Shown here: positions 1-59,635 of the stretch, piece by piece
How the letters are laid out: each line of letters opens with the position of its first letter
Numbering within the stretch: position 1 is the first letter of the stretch
Assembly (NCBI GenBank): GCA_007922305.1
Contig: ML677385.1
Location: forward strand, 4,056,336-4,120,335
DNA from: Dermatemys mawii
Taxonomy: Eukaryota; Chordata; Testudines; Dermatemydidae
DNA: 64,000 nucleotides
Direction: 5' to 3'
The notes under the pieces: generated by a model
Told to the model about the DNA's origin: nothing
Seen by the model: only the letters and a program-made list of their open reading frames with translations
Databases searched by the model: none
Position numbers and translations under genes: made by a program

Positions 1-502
1 GAAAGTTATTCTTTGCAATTTTAACATGTTATGCAACACACACACACCGTGAAAATTCATAATTTCTTACCTACATGTGTCTGTAATTTTACTGAAAGCC
101 TGCAAATAACAACCTTTTAATGGCAGCAACTGACATCACTCAAATATGAAACCTGATTCTGGCACCATTAATATGAGTTAAATCATGATGCTAAGACAAT
201 TGACAAAAAATCAGAAGAGAAATATTTTAAATTAACATCTCATGAATTTTCACTAGACCTACTTTCAATGTGTTAGGCTGCTGAATATACAGGAGACCAC
301 TAAACACATGAATCAACATCAAGGAAAGCAGAAAAATTCTGTACACTTTTACCATTTTTTAATAGAAGTGCATTTATTCTGAGAAGGAAAATGTGCTCAC
401 TTTAGCAGTTCCTATTGTAGCAAGAATTCTTCCTATCATTTAGTTGTTTTAAAACTTTTTAGTGTTCATTATGAACCTGGCAAACCAACTAAAAAATGGT
501 TA

Positions 503-762
503 TTTTTCGTAACTGGTGTTCTTTGAGATGTGTTGTTCATGTTCATTCCAATACTCACCCTCCTGCCTCTCTGTCAGATTGACGGCAAGAAGGAACTGAC
601 GGGGTGGAAGGTCGGCAGGACCATATATCGGGCGCCGTAGTGGCACCACTCCAGGGGGTGCCTGAACTTACCCTAGGGACACTGCTAGGGGAAAAACTTT
701 CTGGCTGGCGCGCACACACCTGCTTGGAATGCACATGAACAATCACTCGAAGAAGAACAGTT
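503..762. mobile_element. DIRS terminal remnant (internally deleted)
   Basis: The left end (around 510-545) carries the same sequence as the end of the complete DIRS element at 25283-25323. The right end (around 710-760) is the inverted start of the other terminal repeat, including the run TCACTCGAAGAAGAA. All coding sequence is missing. It looks like a terminal repeat left after loss of the interior. Confidence 0.7.
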
Positions 763-1949
763 CTCTCTTTTATTCTGTTAGCCAAAAAAATAGAGAAGAC
801 CTTTCTCCTACCTGCTTTCTGCACAAATATTATTTCCTATTAGACATTAATGACAAGAAAGAACGCAATCACTGATTTAACATTGTTATAAGTGTAAAGT
901 GACTTCGTACCTGCGGAAAATGTTAGAACCCAGAAACTTCAGCTATTTATCTAAAACATAGCTGCAGTACAAGCAGAGAGTGGCAGTGCAGACTTGCCCA
1001 CTCAAAACCACCAATCCTTCTTAGCCTTTTCGTGGAAGCATCATCTCTCTAGGGAAAGTTCTGTGCCAATTCATTGGCTGGCTTCTTTGCTGAGATTATT
1101 AACAAGGGTTGTCAATTATTATGCAAACACCTACCTAGTAAGAAATGAACTGATGCTGCAGACTTTTTTCACATAGGATGTAGAAAAGCCATTTTATACC
1201 AGTGACCTTTTTTTTATACCCAAGCAAGTCTAACTTGGGCAAGAGACAACAAGGCTGTAAGTCTATAAATCAATCCTATAAAGGCTGGTTCCCAGTTATG
1301 TTAATATACTAATAGGTTTTTACAATTGGCCTACCAAGTAGCTTCTGAGCAAAACCAGTTGCTTGTGCAATACACAAGATGTTCCTGCTACTTTCTCATT
1401 TTACTGTGTAAAAACATATATGTACTTAAGCTGTCAGGCTGTAATACAGCCTGCACTACAAACTTAGCTGAGTTTCAATTAAGTAACTTGCAATAATCTG
1501 TAATTAAAAACCTTACGCCGATAAACAATGTTGAGCAACAAGAAAACAGTTTCCACACTACAATGCTGTTCTAAAATTTTAGGTATTCCTAATATTGATC
1601 ACACCATCTACCCACTAAAACAAAATTATATGTCTGGAAAGTCTTCCTGTAGAACAGCTTACTGATTTCAATATGGAAGTCTTGTGGGCTTGAGAGTGAA
1701 TAAACTGTTAGCCTGCAAGTAAAGTAAGCTTTCCCTCCATGTCTCCTAAAACAAGTTCTTTAGAAATCATAATTATACATTTGGATCCTCATGCTTTCTG
1801 TTATGAGATTGAGATTTACTGGCATTAAATCTCTATTGAGATTGTTACTGTAAAGATATTATTTTTGATGTTTTCTTATGGCCTTTCAACAAAAATGATA
1901 TTTTAGAATGATTAAAATAAGATGACAACATAATTTCAACGATGGCTAC

Positions 1950-2360
1950 AACATTCGGCTTACTCGTGGGTGCTGTGTCAACACCCCATACAGGAGGCTA
2001 GCCCCCTGTCCCTTTTGTCTGAGGCCCCACTCCTACTCTGCCTTCCCTTGCCTACGAGAGCCAGAGGATCCCCAAGTCCTCACCACAGCCGGAGGAACCC
2101 TGGCCCGCCTGCTCCAGCTGCCCCAAGTCCCAGGCTGCTGGCCAGCCCAAACCCTGGCCCGAACACCGGCTCGTCCACCCCAGCTGCTCCAAGTCCCAGG
2201 CTGCTAGCTGGCCCAAGCCCAGAGCACCCCTAAGTCCCAGCTGGCTTCAGGGGAGAGACTGAGTGAAAGCAGGAAGAGGAGCAGCATGGGCGAGACAATG
2301 GGGAAAGAGCACGATGCTGGAATGGGGCTGCGGGGCAAAGCATAGGTGAGGCTATGGCCT
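1950..2360. repeat. GC-rich interspersed repeat fragment
   Basis: A C-rich patch, sharply different from the AT-rich surroundings, with an internal near-duplication: the phrase AGTCCCAGGCTGCT occurs twice about 66 bp apart. The patch resembles the C-rich parts of 30500-30875 and 61905-62345. Possibly all three belong to one DNA-transposon group; class not established. The open frame here is an artefact of composition. Confidence 0.4.
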
Positions 2361-2784
2361 GGCTATTTAAGCCTCTCTTGGCCTATTATACCCACTGCCC
2401 ATGAAATATACACATTTTTACTACAATGATATGTAAAAAACACACAATTACCACGTTTCATGATTAAAGAAGTGGTCGATATAAAATACACAGTATATTC
2501 ATCTACTAAAGAAAACATCTCTGAATAGATAGGTACTTGTACAAATGTTTCTGAATTGCCTATTTGATTTATGGTTATTTCCTACATTCTATAAGAACCT
2601 GATTAGCTGCTATTTTAACAATAAAGTATAATGGGTAGCTTTAATCAGCTGTAAAATTTATAATCTGCATCTGTTTAATCAACTTTTGAAAATAGAAAGC
2701 ATGTGTTTTACAAAAGAAAGATGTCAAAAAGTGATTTGGACAGTACTTGCTCACTTTATTGGATTAATAACCTGAATTGTATAC

Positions 2785-48319
<45,535 letters not shown>

Positions 48320-49087
48320 CTGAAAAAGAATTAATATTGTTTACTTGTTTCTGATATTCATAATTTAGACAAATTATTTTAATACAGAAACAATTTTTTA
48401 TATCTGAAGGAAATATACTATATTACATGAGTCAGCTAGGCTGAAATGCAAAATCTAATATATAATCTTGTGAAATTTTATCTTTAACAGATATGTTTCA
48501 TTAGAGGAAAGTAAAATACTTTTACAAAATGTTTCATGCAATTAAATGACAATACTTCTAACAATTAAGTTTAGAACAGATATTTTATGAAATAGTTAGG
48601 GTAGTGAGTTTCTAAAAGAATGACTTCATCACTTGAATGGTCAAGATCTGTTCAAGCATTTATTTGACCTTCACAACAACTGAGACCAAGTCATAGCTAT
48701 TTCAAAGTCCCATGCAAATAAACGTGCAAGTCATTAAATGATATATTTACTATAGGAAAATAAAACAGATTCAGAAGCACAGTGATTTGGAGCATCTCAT
48801 CTGTTTATCAAGATATTAAGCTTTAAAAATAAATGACTACACATAAAAAGCTACAATTTTTATAGCCACTGAGAAATCAACTGTCCCAGTTTTTATTTTA
48901 AAAGATAGCTTCTGTAAACTGTTTGGAATTGTGTCTGTCTGTACTGAATATTACAAGATTTCATTTTAAAAAATATAAAAACTCTGAATTTATTTCTTAA
49001 GCATTCCCCTTTTCCGGAGGTGAAGCCAAACAATCAAAGTAATAACGTTTGTCTACAAGAAAATTTAGATGTGACCAATCATTTTAC

Positions 49088-49471
49088 AGTAGAACCTCAA
49101 AATTATGAACTCCAGAGTTACAAACTGACCAGTCAACCACAAACTTAGTTTAGAACTGGAAGTACGTAATCAAGCAGAAGAGATCAAAAGAGAAAAAAAA
49201 GGAAATACAATACAGTACTGTGTTAAATGTAAACTACTGAAAAAAAGGGGAGGGGGTTAAAAAAGCTTTTATATGATAAGGAAACTGTTCCTGTGCTTGT
49301 TTCACTTAATTTAAGATGATTAAAAGCAGCATTTTTCTTCTGCATAGTAAAGTTTTCAAGCTGTATTAATTCAATGTCCAGCTGCAAATTTTTGAAAGAA
49401 TAACCATAATGTTTTTGTTCAGAGTTACGAACGTGCATTCCTAGGGTGTTCGTAACTCTGAGGTTCTATTG
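49088..49471. mobile_element. Tc1/mariner-like MITE
   Basis: Inverted ends: TAGAACCTCAAAATTATGAAC at the left and GTTCGTAACTCTGAGGTTCTA at the right pair over about 20 bp with a few mismatches. TA lies at both borders, consistent with TA target duplication. About 380 bp, no transposase. Confidence 0.7.
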
Positions 49472-52326
49472 TACAAGTTTCATACTAATTCAATGAACAG
49501 CATTAACATGAAAACTGAGAATTAAGAGTAACTGGGTGTATCAAAATAGATGGAATACACATACAACCTAAATGCATTCAGCATTTTTCAAGAAACTTAA
49601 TAGACAGCAAATCTCCTACATATGTGTACAGTTTGAATTAATTTTTTTTACTGCGATGTACAAGGTCTACTGATTATTGGTACCTACTGAAAATACTAAA
49701 TTTTAATGAATCAGATAAGATACTTGATTTGTAATCCAGACTGTAACAGCAGCAATGTTTAGATACTAACTAAATCCAAATTTAATATGAAATACTAAAC
49801 ATGTAATCTTGTTAGTATGCAAATGTGGCATTTTACTTGCTAGAGGCTAGAGTACCAAGCAGGTAAGCAACAGCAGCTGTTCTTAATGAAGCAAGAAAAT
49901 TTAAAATTAAGTTCCAGGGGAAATGATGCACTCACCCTCTTTTCAAGATAGTTGTAAAAACAAGGACATCACTCCCATAACATGTCAATAGAATTTGACT
50001 CAGGAATAATACCATAACAAGGGTCCATAATACACAGGTCTTTTACTTAGAAATATCTATGACTAGTTTAAAATCAAACAATTTAAAAAAAACAATTGCA
50101 GTGTTACAATTCAAGGTAAATTAAAAAGACTGGCACTGCTCCACCAATTACAAGGATGCTCTCTAAGCCATACATAAATGGAACAGACATTCTCACTGCG
50201 TTCTGTCAACTTCATCCATGCATACAAATAGTTGCCAAAAATGAAGTCATCTCAACAATTATAAACCTTAGTTTATCGTATCAGCATCATGAATACTTTT
50301 GAACAATTCAGTCACCCAAAAAGAACACAGAAAACACATGACTTCTAAACAAAATTAGCTAATTGATTAGACTTGCCTGTTTTCTTTTCCAGGGCTCAGC
50401 AGTGATAGAGAAGTTAAAATCTCCTCTCACTTGCATTGCAATGCAGGTTGTGTGCCCCAGAGATATCCTTTAGTCTGTTGCCATAGCAATACTAAGCAGC
50501 CAACTTAAAAATGATTAAAAGAAATTAACCAAAAAGGTCTACTTAATGTTTTTTTTCTGACAGAAAAAGATGTACAGACCTGTATATTTAGGCCTGTGCA
50601 ATGGCCTACATTTCACACGGATATTATCATAACCTATTAATGTTTAACATAAAACAAAGGTACAGATTTGCTTTCACCTAGTAATACTATCATACAAAAC
50701 AAACAGATCAAAAATGAAATGTTTGACACTTATTTGGCGGTTCCTTTTCAGAATGGTTATGTTCAGCAGACCTAGTGAGAGAACACAGATAACTGCATAA
50801 GTAGAACTGCCCATTTCAGCATTCAAATCTACCCGTATTCAATACTACACAGTGAAAACAGAGGAATATTCTCACCAATGCTTCTAAATCACTAAATAGG
50901 AAACACACACACACACACCCGTACAATTTTAAATTCCACAGCATCATCGCAAATATTCCAAAATGTAATCCATTTCTTACTGCACCATTTAGCAAATCAC
51001 ACTGTAAAACTATGGATAATCCAGAACACGTATATAGATTTTATAGAAAAACAACAAGGCACTTAAATAAAACAATTATTGCAAAGCTGCATACACAAAT
51101 CCAACAACCTTTCAAGCACATAAACACACATGAACCACCCTACACCTCTAATTGGTTATGATAAACAATAGCTTCCTTTCAGGTAGTGAATAAAGACAAA
51201 AAAAGAAATCATGCATACTAACAAATTAAGCTAATCAGCCACAAACAATCCCACAAGTTACTACCATCAACACCCAAATGTACAAAACACTGTGCTGGAA
51301 ATTAACTCCCATTTCTGCAACAAACAGAAGCAGCTAGCATACATCTGCACCTCACACAAATATTGCGGTACTGAAGCTGTCTACTGCTGTGCGAAATAGT
51401 TGTTATGCAGGAGAGGCCGCTGCGGTTCAGAAACGACATAGAATACCTCAAGGCAGACAGCAGTCTATAGAAATTCAAATCCTGAATAAGAGGATTTACC
51501 TAGAAGGCTCTGTTCTCAATGTTAAAAAGTATCTTTTCAAGTGCTACAGCTGAAGTAATGAAATAGCTTGATTTGTAGCAATTTATAATAGTACAATTAT
51601 CAGAAGACTATTTTGTCTCCTTTAGAGTCCTTGATTTGCCTATGTGATTGTGGTAACAATTTCTGATGTAACCTGAGAAACAAAGTACAGTGTTTGCGTA
51701 TGTACTCGATTGCTGAATGTATTAAACACAATCATAAAAAGAAAATAATTCATCAAAATTAAAATCTAATTTAAAACATTCTATTCACTCTCACTACTAG
51801 AAGTGTGTGTTCTACGGACACAGAATCACTGATTCTCTTAAAATGTATTTATCATCCTCATTTACATACCTTTAAACATTAAAGTGGCCAAATACATGGA
51901 TTTTTGTGATTATTTTAATCCATTAAAAGAAAACCAACAAATACAAAAAGTAACATTTGCCAATTTTACTGCAAGACATTCAAGAAAGTAACTTGTAAAT
52001 CAAAACCTTTTATAATGTTTTAAAATGGTGATTCTAACTACTCTTCTTATCTCTAGTGTGATGTAACAAGTTTTCCTAATTGACAGCTGTACATTTATTT
52101 AGCACACTAAGCCAGCCATCATTTGGAAGCTGACAATTCTGACATCAACTTACCACCAGGGAAAGCCTGATTCCAGCTCAGTGCAATTCTGTCAGAGATA
52201 GCTTTTTCTGACTATACGACCTAGGTGTGATATGTATGTTCCTTAGAGCTGTCTTTGTTCAGATAACTAGGACACAGTAATCTTTGCATAATCAAAGTGT
52301 TGGCACACAGCCAAGGCGCCATTCCC

Positions 52327-52342
52327 GGGGGGGGGGGGGGGG
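52327..52342 (+). repeat. Poly-G run
   Basis: About sixteen consecutive G residues followed by TCGGGCCG. Likely unstable in length and prone to sequencing error. Confidence 0.9.
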
Positions 52343-54502
52343 TCGGGCCGCACGTGCTGCCAAATCAACTCTACTCTCCAAGGTTCTCCAAAGTTGGAAT
52401 TAATTCATGTTTTATGGAAAGAGGTTTGTGAGGCATAAACACTGTCTCTTTCATCCTGCCCTGTACAATCAAAACACCAGAAATCAGCTACGTGAACAGG
52501 ACAAAAGAAAAAGTGCTCAGGACAAGAGTCACATTTACATAAACTGAATGAGATCAAGCTGTTCAGAAGAATCACTTCCTCAACCAGCCACAGCTGTAAA
52601 ATCCTACTTAAGTAATAAAACTTAACGAAGACTGGATTTTCACTGGCCAAAAGAAGGTTCTCTCTTCCCAGGCACTCTCTCAAATAGTGCACTGTAATGT
52701 TTGCCAGAACCATACCTGAGTACTCATTTTGGCTACAAGTCTGAACATGGCAAGACATTAAGCCTTTAGTTGTACAGCATCTCAGAGGTTAGTTGTTTTA
52801 AAACTACAGTCCAAAAGACTACCAGAGGAGAGAAAATGAAGGTGGTTGATTGAGGGCCTCTCTTTGCTGCAGTGTTCACTCTAGTACAGATAAATTGAGC
52901 TAACTACTCTCAAGTTAACCTAGCTCCAGTACAAACAGTCACACTGCAAAATAACACTCAAGTAGTACAAAGCATTTGAAATAGCAGCAACAAAGTAGCT
53001 GAGTGCCCACTGCCTTACAGCAGCACTTGGACCTCCAGCCCATATGTCCCCCCACCCCCTCAAAACGGACTACCCCCCTGAAGCTAGAGATCTTTGTGTG
53101 CGCATGGGAACTGGAGAGGGACAACACTAACACTGCAGAGAAGACAAGTCAAGAAACGTGAATTACTATATTAAATAATCTAGTATGAAGTTAAGGTTTA
53201 CGAACTGAAAAAAATGGAGAGCTACTGATATTCATTAGCCTGAATTTTTAAGAATTTTGAATCACACATTTTTCTTTTTACTGTTTATGTTTCTTTTAAA
53301 AAAATCAGAAGCACAGAGTGTCAAACCAATTTTTAACAGTTTACTCCTTTGTAATTACAGATTATGGTGACTAGAATATTTTCTATATTATACTTTAGTT
53401 TTCCTACAGGAGATAAGTAACAAACGGATTAAAGAATACTGAATGAGATTAAGATATCCTTAATGCACGTGATTCAATGATCAATAATGAAAAACAGCTG
53501 TATGAACAACTCCAGCTGTTGATTCAATTACAAAGCTTCCTATCTTAAGTAATTATGATTTATCAAAGAACATGTGAGAGTATATATCATACAGATAACT
53601 AAAACTTGTCAATTTGTGTAAGACAGAGCACTAACTTGCAACCCTTATTTTTTGTTTATCTACAATTGTTTACAAATAATCTTTTGACAGATTTTGTCAT
53701 GCTTGGGCTTCAGCCCACAAAATGCTTTTTTTCCCTTTAGACAGATAGCCACCTAAACAGCTCAAGATGCATTTCTTTGTATTTGTTTATCTTTTTAAAA
53801 GTATTTTATACTTTTATCAAATAGTTCCCAGAGGAATAGGATTGCAGTGAAATATTTTCCATTAATGAGTTTAAACATCAACTACGACTTTTCATTAGTA
53901 AATGTAATTGAACTATTTCAATCATTTTTGTTCCAATTAAAAATTGATTTCAGAACTTTAAACTTGGTACATTTGCAACTAATGCTTTAATCATGTCTGA
54001 AAAATAAATGTAGTGAAACAACATTTTGAGGCTTGAAAATAGCCCAACTTTTTTAACTTCAAAAAGATGACACGTAGCCATGATGTTATACACCTTCACT
54101 CATGCATTTTTTATTCAATAGCGGGAGCATGGCAACAATAACTCCCCTAATTTTTCAACTTATTACCCTCACAGTAGTTTATAAGTTAAAAACTCAAATA
54201 ATGATACCACTGGTATTCAAACATATCCAAGAATAAAAAACAAAAAAAATTACAGGCAGTACAGTAAGCTGAATAAGTGATGCGATAGTGATTGATTGCT
54301 TATAAGCAGACAGCTTTAACATGTGTATCCAGAAGATTTTAAATTCTGAGTCTCTGCATTTTTTTTAAACAAAAAGACTAGTAGGATTGAAACTTAAATC
54401 CCTTAGCAATTCCCTCTCTTCTCTCCACAATCTAGTTTACCTCATAGTTTTTAGCACTTCCTCATAGTTTGTTGTAACATGTGTCCTCCTGTTGTTCTAT
54501 GG

Positions 54503-55331
54503 CAGTGGTTCCCAAACTGGGGTTCATGAAATGTTTCAAGAGGTTCTCAGGGAAAAAATCCCTAATGGTGGACAGAGCTGTCCATAGGGACCCCAGGTAG
54601 CACAGGGCCAGAAGCCCGGAGTCCCTGGACTTCAAGAGCTAAGCAGATCAGAGCAAGCATATCTATCACACTGAGGAGATTTAAGCTTTGAGACTCCTAA
54701 CAAGAAATGGAAAGGGAGGTGGATATTTTTTGCTGTTTTTAAAATTAAATAGGCAGCTATTGTTGTTTTTAAAATTATTATGAAGAACAAGTTTAAGCTT
54801 TGTTGTAATATGTGTTTGCCTGGACTGCTCAAGACCTGAATGCTTGTGTAGAAAGAACTCTGAGTTGGGTTCTTAAATACCTTCATGCTGTTTCACTTCT
54901 GCACCACTCCAAGAGTAGATGCTAGCCATGATACTGTGGATGCACTCCGCCGACATAATGCGCTTAGTGAGGACACACACCATCGACTGCATAAAGCTGG
55001 TTCTGAAAAATCAACTTCTATAAAAATTGATCTAATTTCATTGTGAAGACATACACTGATTCTCCTTGATGAAACATAGGAGCCTTGTCATATAACATAC
55101 TAATTCAAAGTGATACAGCTATAAAAGTGAGATCCTGGAAAAGTGCTGCCGTTTTCATAATGTAATAAAAATTCTGTAATGATAAATAATAGCAGCGTGT
55201 CATAAGCATGTCATAAAAATAAAATTTTATATTTCCAAAATCGCTACTTTTATAATTATACTCAGGAGGTTCACAAGACTTGATATTTTATTGAAAGGGG
55301 TTTACAGGTTGTTAAAGTTTGGGAACCACTG
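54503..55331. mobile_element. hAT non-autonomous element with exact TIRs and 8-bp TSD
   Basis: The 16-bp terminal inverted repeat CAGTGGTTCCCAAACT is perfect at both ends. The element is flanked by TTCTATGG at 54495-54502 and 55332-55339, an 8-bp duplication as expected for hAT transposition. An inner block near 54890-55050 looks like a MITE fragment. No transposase frame. Confidence 0.9.
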
Positions 55332-56774
55332 TTCTATGGCTAAAAATATTACCTACACACATTCAGTAGTCCCAGTGTAGTAGGATAGCCATTTAGACTT
55401 GGGAATGGAGAGGGATGGGAGTTGTAGAGGCATGTGTTACTAGGGGTGAAGGTCTGTCAGGGTGCCAGGAGGCCTCTTTCAGCAGGAGAGAGAAAAGAGA
55501 CAGAGAAGGTGATACAAACAGTAGTCGTCTCTTCCACAAACTGGTTTTCCGACCCTCATGCAACTGGGCATGAGTTCTGCTACACAGTGCTCACTGGGCT
55601 CCATAAGTCTCTTTTGGAGACAGCAAAAGCACCAAATGAGATTGTGTAGTTGATGTCTTCCAAAAATGGGATATGAAAAATCCATCCACCTGTCAGTAGT
55701 GAGAAGCAAGATTTCCACTAGTGGGGGAGTTGGAACAGTGTTTGCAAAACCATGAATTTCTGTTAAATGAGAGGTTTAATTAAATACATTTTTCTACTCC
55801 TTTTGTTTGTGACAATAAGCTACTAAATGAGAATCCATGCAGTACCAACTTCTCCAGTCTGAAAATGGACAGCTCTAGTGCCTCTACAGCTGCTCATAGC
55901 TTTCCCAAACGCAGAGTCCTACTCATCTTGAGAGAAAGTACTTTCCAATCTGATTCTGATTAAGATATTGATCAGGTCAAAATTAGGGTTGTCAAGTGGT
56001 TAAAAAAAATTAATCACAATTAATTACACTGTTAAACAATAACAGAATACTATTTATTTAAATATTTTTGGATGTTTTCTACATTTTCAAATATATTGAT
56101 TTCAATTTCAACAGAATGCAAGGTGTACAGTGCTCACTTTATATTTAATTTCATTACATGTATATACACTGTAAAAACAGAGAAATAGTATTTTCAATTC
56201 ACCTAAGTACTGTAGTGTGATCTCTATGTCGTGAAAGTTGAACTTACAAATGAAGAATTATGTAAAAAAAACTGCATTCAAAAATAAAGCAATGTAAAAT
56301 GTTAGAGCCTGCAAATCCCCTCAATTCTACTTCTTGTTAAGCCACTCTCTCAGACAAACAAATTTGTTTACATTTGCAGGAGATAATACTTCCCAGGTCT
56401 TGTTTACAATGTCACCTGACAATGAGAACAGGTGTGCTCATGGCACTGTTGTAGCCTGAATCACAACTTATTTATATGCCAGATGCACTAAAAATTTGTA
56501 CGTCCCTTCATGCTTCAACCATTATTTCAGAGGACATGCATCCAGGCTGATGACGGGTTCTGCTTCATAAGAATCCAAAGCAGTGCAAACCAACATGTTC
56601 ATTTTCATTATATGCATCAGCTGCCATCAGCAGAAGGTTGATTTTCTATTTTTGGTGACAGGTTTTAGAGTAGCAGCCATGTACCTCAAGAACAACTCTG
56701 ACATCGTAATCAAAAAGGCTGACAAAGGAAGTGCTGTCATCATCATGAATAAGTTGGAATATGAACAAGAGGCT

Positions 56775-57561
56775 TGTCATAACCGTACAGCTAAGGGTAG
56801 CCTTGAGTTCCTCCTTAACTGTAAGGGGTTAAGAAGCTCAGATAAGCTGGTTGGCACCTGACCAAAAGGACCAATGAGGAAGGAAGATACTTTCAAATCG
56901 GGTGTGGGTGGGGACGCTTTGTTTGTGTTCTCTGGGGAAAGCAGAAAAGCATCAGGTCTGAAAACTCCTTCTCCCATAAACCATCCTGTATAAGTCTCTG
57001 ATATTACAAAAACAATAAGTAAATAAGGCAAGACGCATTCAATTATCTTTTATTTCTAACTTGTGAATTTTCCCTTTGCTAGTAGGAGGTCTATCCCCTG
57101 CTTTTTGGGGGGAAGGGTAACTTTGAAACTAAGACTAGAGGGGGTTCCTCTGTGTTTTTGAATCCTTTGTTACTCTGTAAAGTTATCTTCCATCCTGATT
57201 TTACAGAGGTGATTCTTTTATCCTTTATTTTTTTAAAAAATCCTCTTAAGAACCTGACTGATTTTTCCATTGTTTTAAAGACCCAGGGGTTTGGGTCTGT
57301 GCTCACCTGTACCAACTGGTGAGGATATTATTCTCAAGCCTTCCCAGGAAGGGGGATATTTTGGAGGAATAGGAACTCCAAGTGGCCCTTTCCCTGATTC
57401 TCTGTCTAAATCACTTGGTAGTGGCAGCATACCAACTAAGGATAAAAGATTTGTGCCTTGGGGAAGTTTTTTAACCTAAGATGGTAGAAATAAGCATAGG
57501 GGGCTTTCATGCAGGTCCGCACATCTGCACCCTAGAGTTCAGAGTGGGGAGGGAACCCTCA
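56775..57561 (+). mobile_element. Solo LTR inserted in the Penelope-like element
   Basis: Begins TGTCATAACCG and ends GGGAACCCTCA (TG...CA), 787 bp. It is flanked by AGGCT at both sides (56770-56774 and 57563-57567). It splits the Penelope frame between EYEQEA and RQLSNSTFYRPL. Contains TGGCACCTGACCAAAAGGAC and GTAGAAATAAGCATAGGGGG, which recur in turtle LTRs. No internal viral genes remain. Confidence 0.75.
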
Positions 57562-57730
57562 AAGGCTACTAGACAGCTCTCTAACTCCACATTCTACAGG
57601 CCATTATCCGCTAATTCCACTGAGGATTACCAAAAGAAACTACACCATCTGCTCAAGAAACTCCCTGAAAAAGCATAAGAATGGGTCTGTACAGACACAT
57701 GCCAGGAAACCCTGACCAGGGGCATTCTAT

Positions 57731-58374
57731 TTGCTACTCAAGATCCATAAACCTGGAAATCCTGGACACCCCATCATCTCAGGCATTGGCACTTTAACAG
57801 TAGGACTGTCTGGCTATGCAGACTCTTTCCTCAGGCCCTACACTCCCAGCTATCTTCGAGACCCTACTGACTTCTTGAGGAAACTACAATCCATCAGTGA
57901 TCTTCCAGAAAACACCATCATGGCCCCTCTGGATGTAGAAACCCTCTCCACCAACATTCCACACAAAGATGGACGACAAGCTGTCAGGAACAGTATCCAC
58001 GATAATGTCACAGCAAACCTGGTGGCTGAACTTTATGACTTTGTCCTCACCCACTATTATTTCACATTTTGGGACAATATATACCTTCAAGTCAGCCTCA
58101 CTGCTATGGGTACCCACATGGCTTCACAGCATGCCAACATTTTTATGGCTGACTTAGCTCTTGTCTCCTAATGCCCCTACTCTACTTGTGCTACATTGTC
58201 GACATTATCATCATCTGGACCAATGGAAAAGAAGCCCTTGAGGAATTCCACCATGATTTCAACAATTTCCACCTCATCATCAACCTCAGCCTTAACCAAT
58301 CCGCACAAGCGGTCCATTTCCTGGACACTACTGTGCTAATAAATCATGGTCACATAAACACCATCCTATACTAG
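57731..58374 (+). pseudogene. Penelope-like reverse transcriptase, catalytic box mutated
   Basis: Two frames (57731-58171, then 58171-58374) give RT blocks up to FLDTTVLINHGHINTILY. The catalytic box, normally Y-I-D-D, reads CYIVDIII around 58185-58205: the first Asp has become Val. A frameshift lies near 58168 and several stops follow. Confidence 0.75.
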
Positions 58375-59635
58375 AAACCAACTGACCGCTAAACTTACCT
58401 ACATGCCTCCAGCTTCCATCCAGAATACACCACAAGATCCATTGTCTACAGTCAAGCTCTAAGATACAACTACATTTGCTCCAATCCCTCAGACAGAGAC
58501 AAAACACCTACAAGATCTCTATCAGGCCTTCTTAAAACTACAGTACCTACCTGCTGAAGTGAACAAACAGACTGACAGAGCCAGAAGAGTATCCAGGAGT
58601 CACCTACTACAGGCCCAACAAAGAAAATAACAGAATGCCAATAGCTGTCACCTTCATCCCCCCAACTAAAACCTCTCCAGGGCCATCTTCAAAGATCTAC
58701 AAGCTAACCTGAAAGACAATCCCTCACTCTCACAGATCTTGGGAGACAGACCAGTCCTTGCCTACAACCAGCCCCCTAATCTGAAGCAAATACTTACCAG
58801 CAACCACACACCACACAACAAACACACTAACACAGGAACCTATCCTTGCAACAAAACCTGATGACAACTCTGTCCATATATATATATATCAAATGACTCT
58901 ACCACAGGATCTAATCACATCAGTCACACCATCAGGGTCTCGTTCACCTGCACATTGACCATTGTGATATATGCCATCATGTGCCAGCAATGCCCCTCTG
59001 CCATGTACACTGGCCAAACCGGACAGTCTCTATGCAAAAGAATAAATGGACATAAATCTGTCATCAGAATCATAACATTCTAAAACCTGCAGGAGAACAC
59101 TTCAACCTCTCTGGTCACTCAATAACTGACTTAAAGGTGGCAATTCTGCAACGGAAAAGCTTCAGAAACAGACTCTAATGAGAAAATGCTGAACTGGAAT
59201 TTGCAAACTGGATACCATCAACTTGGACTTGAATAGAGACTGGGAGTGGCTGTGTCATTACACACATTGAATCTATTTCCCTATGTTAAGTATCCTCACA
59301 CCTTCTTGTCAACAGTCTGAAATGGGCCATCTTGATCATCACTACAAAAGGTTTTTTTTCTCCTATTGATAACAGCTCATCTTAATTAATTAGTCTCTTA
59401 GAACTGGTATGGCAACTTCCAACTTTTCATGTTCTCTGTGTGTATATATATATCGTCATACTGTATGTTCCATTCTATGCATCCGATGAACCCCACAAAA
59501 GCTTATGATCAAATAAATTTGTTAGTCTCTAAGACGCCACAAGTACTCCTCATTCTTTTTCTTTTTTTTTGGTGGCTCAGGTTCTGTAGTTTCCACATCA
59601 GGGTGTTGCTCTTTTAAGACTTCTGAAAGCATGCT

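Larger units (their letters stand above)
1..2784 (-). other. KDM6A intron after E11 (partial)
   Basis: AT-rich intron, open at the left edge. It contains a DIRS terminal remnant (503-762) and a GC-rich repeat patch (about 1950-2360). Nothing recognised in 1-502, 763-1949 and 2361-2784. Confidence 0.75.
56652..59565 (+). mobile_element. Penelope-like element (GIY-YIG type), decayed, inserted in the hAT element
   Basis: Plus-strand coding remnants read DIVIKKADKGSAVIIMNKLE (56700-56760), LLKIHKPGNPGHPIISGIGT (57731-57790) and VETLSTNIPHKDGRQAVRNS (57930-57990), all Penelope RT. Near 59000-59050 AMYTGQTGQSLCKRINGHKS matches the GIY-YIG endonuclease block. The 3' end (GCTTATGATCAAATAAATTTG, then CTAAGACGCCACAAGTACTC) matches the known turtle family. 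A TTTTTGGTG word at both borders may be the target-site duplication. An LTR interrupts the frame at 56775-57561. Confidence 0.8.

Noticed and set aside
1970..2233. Proline-rich open frame (SPRLLAS repeats)
   Set aside because: Composition artefact of a C-rich repeat with an internal duplication.
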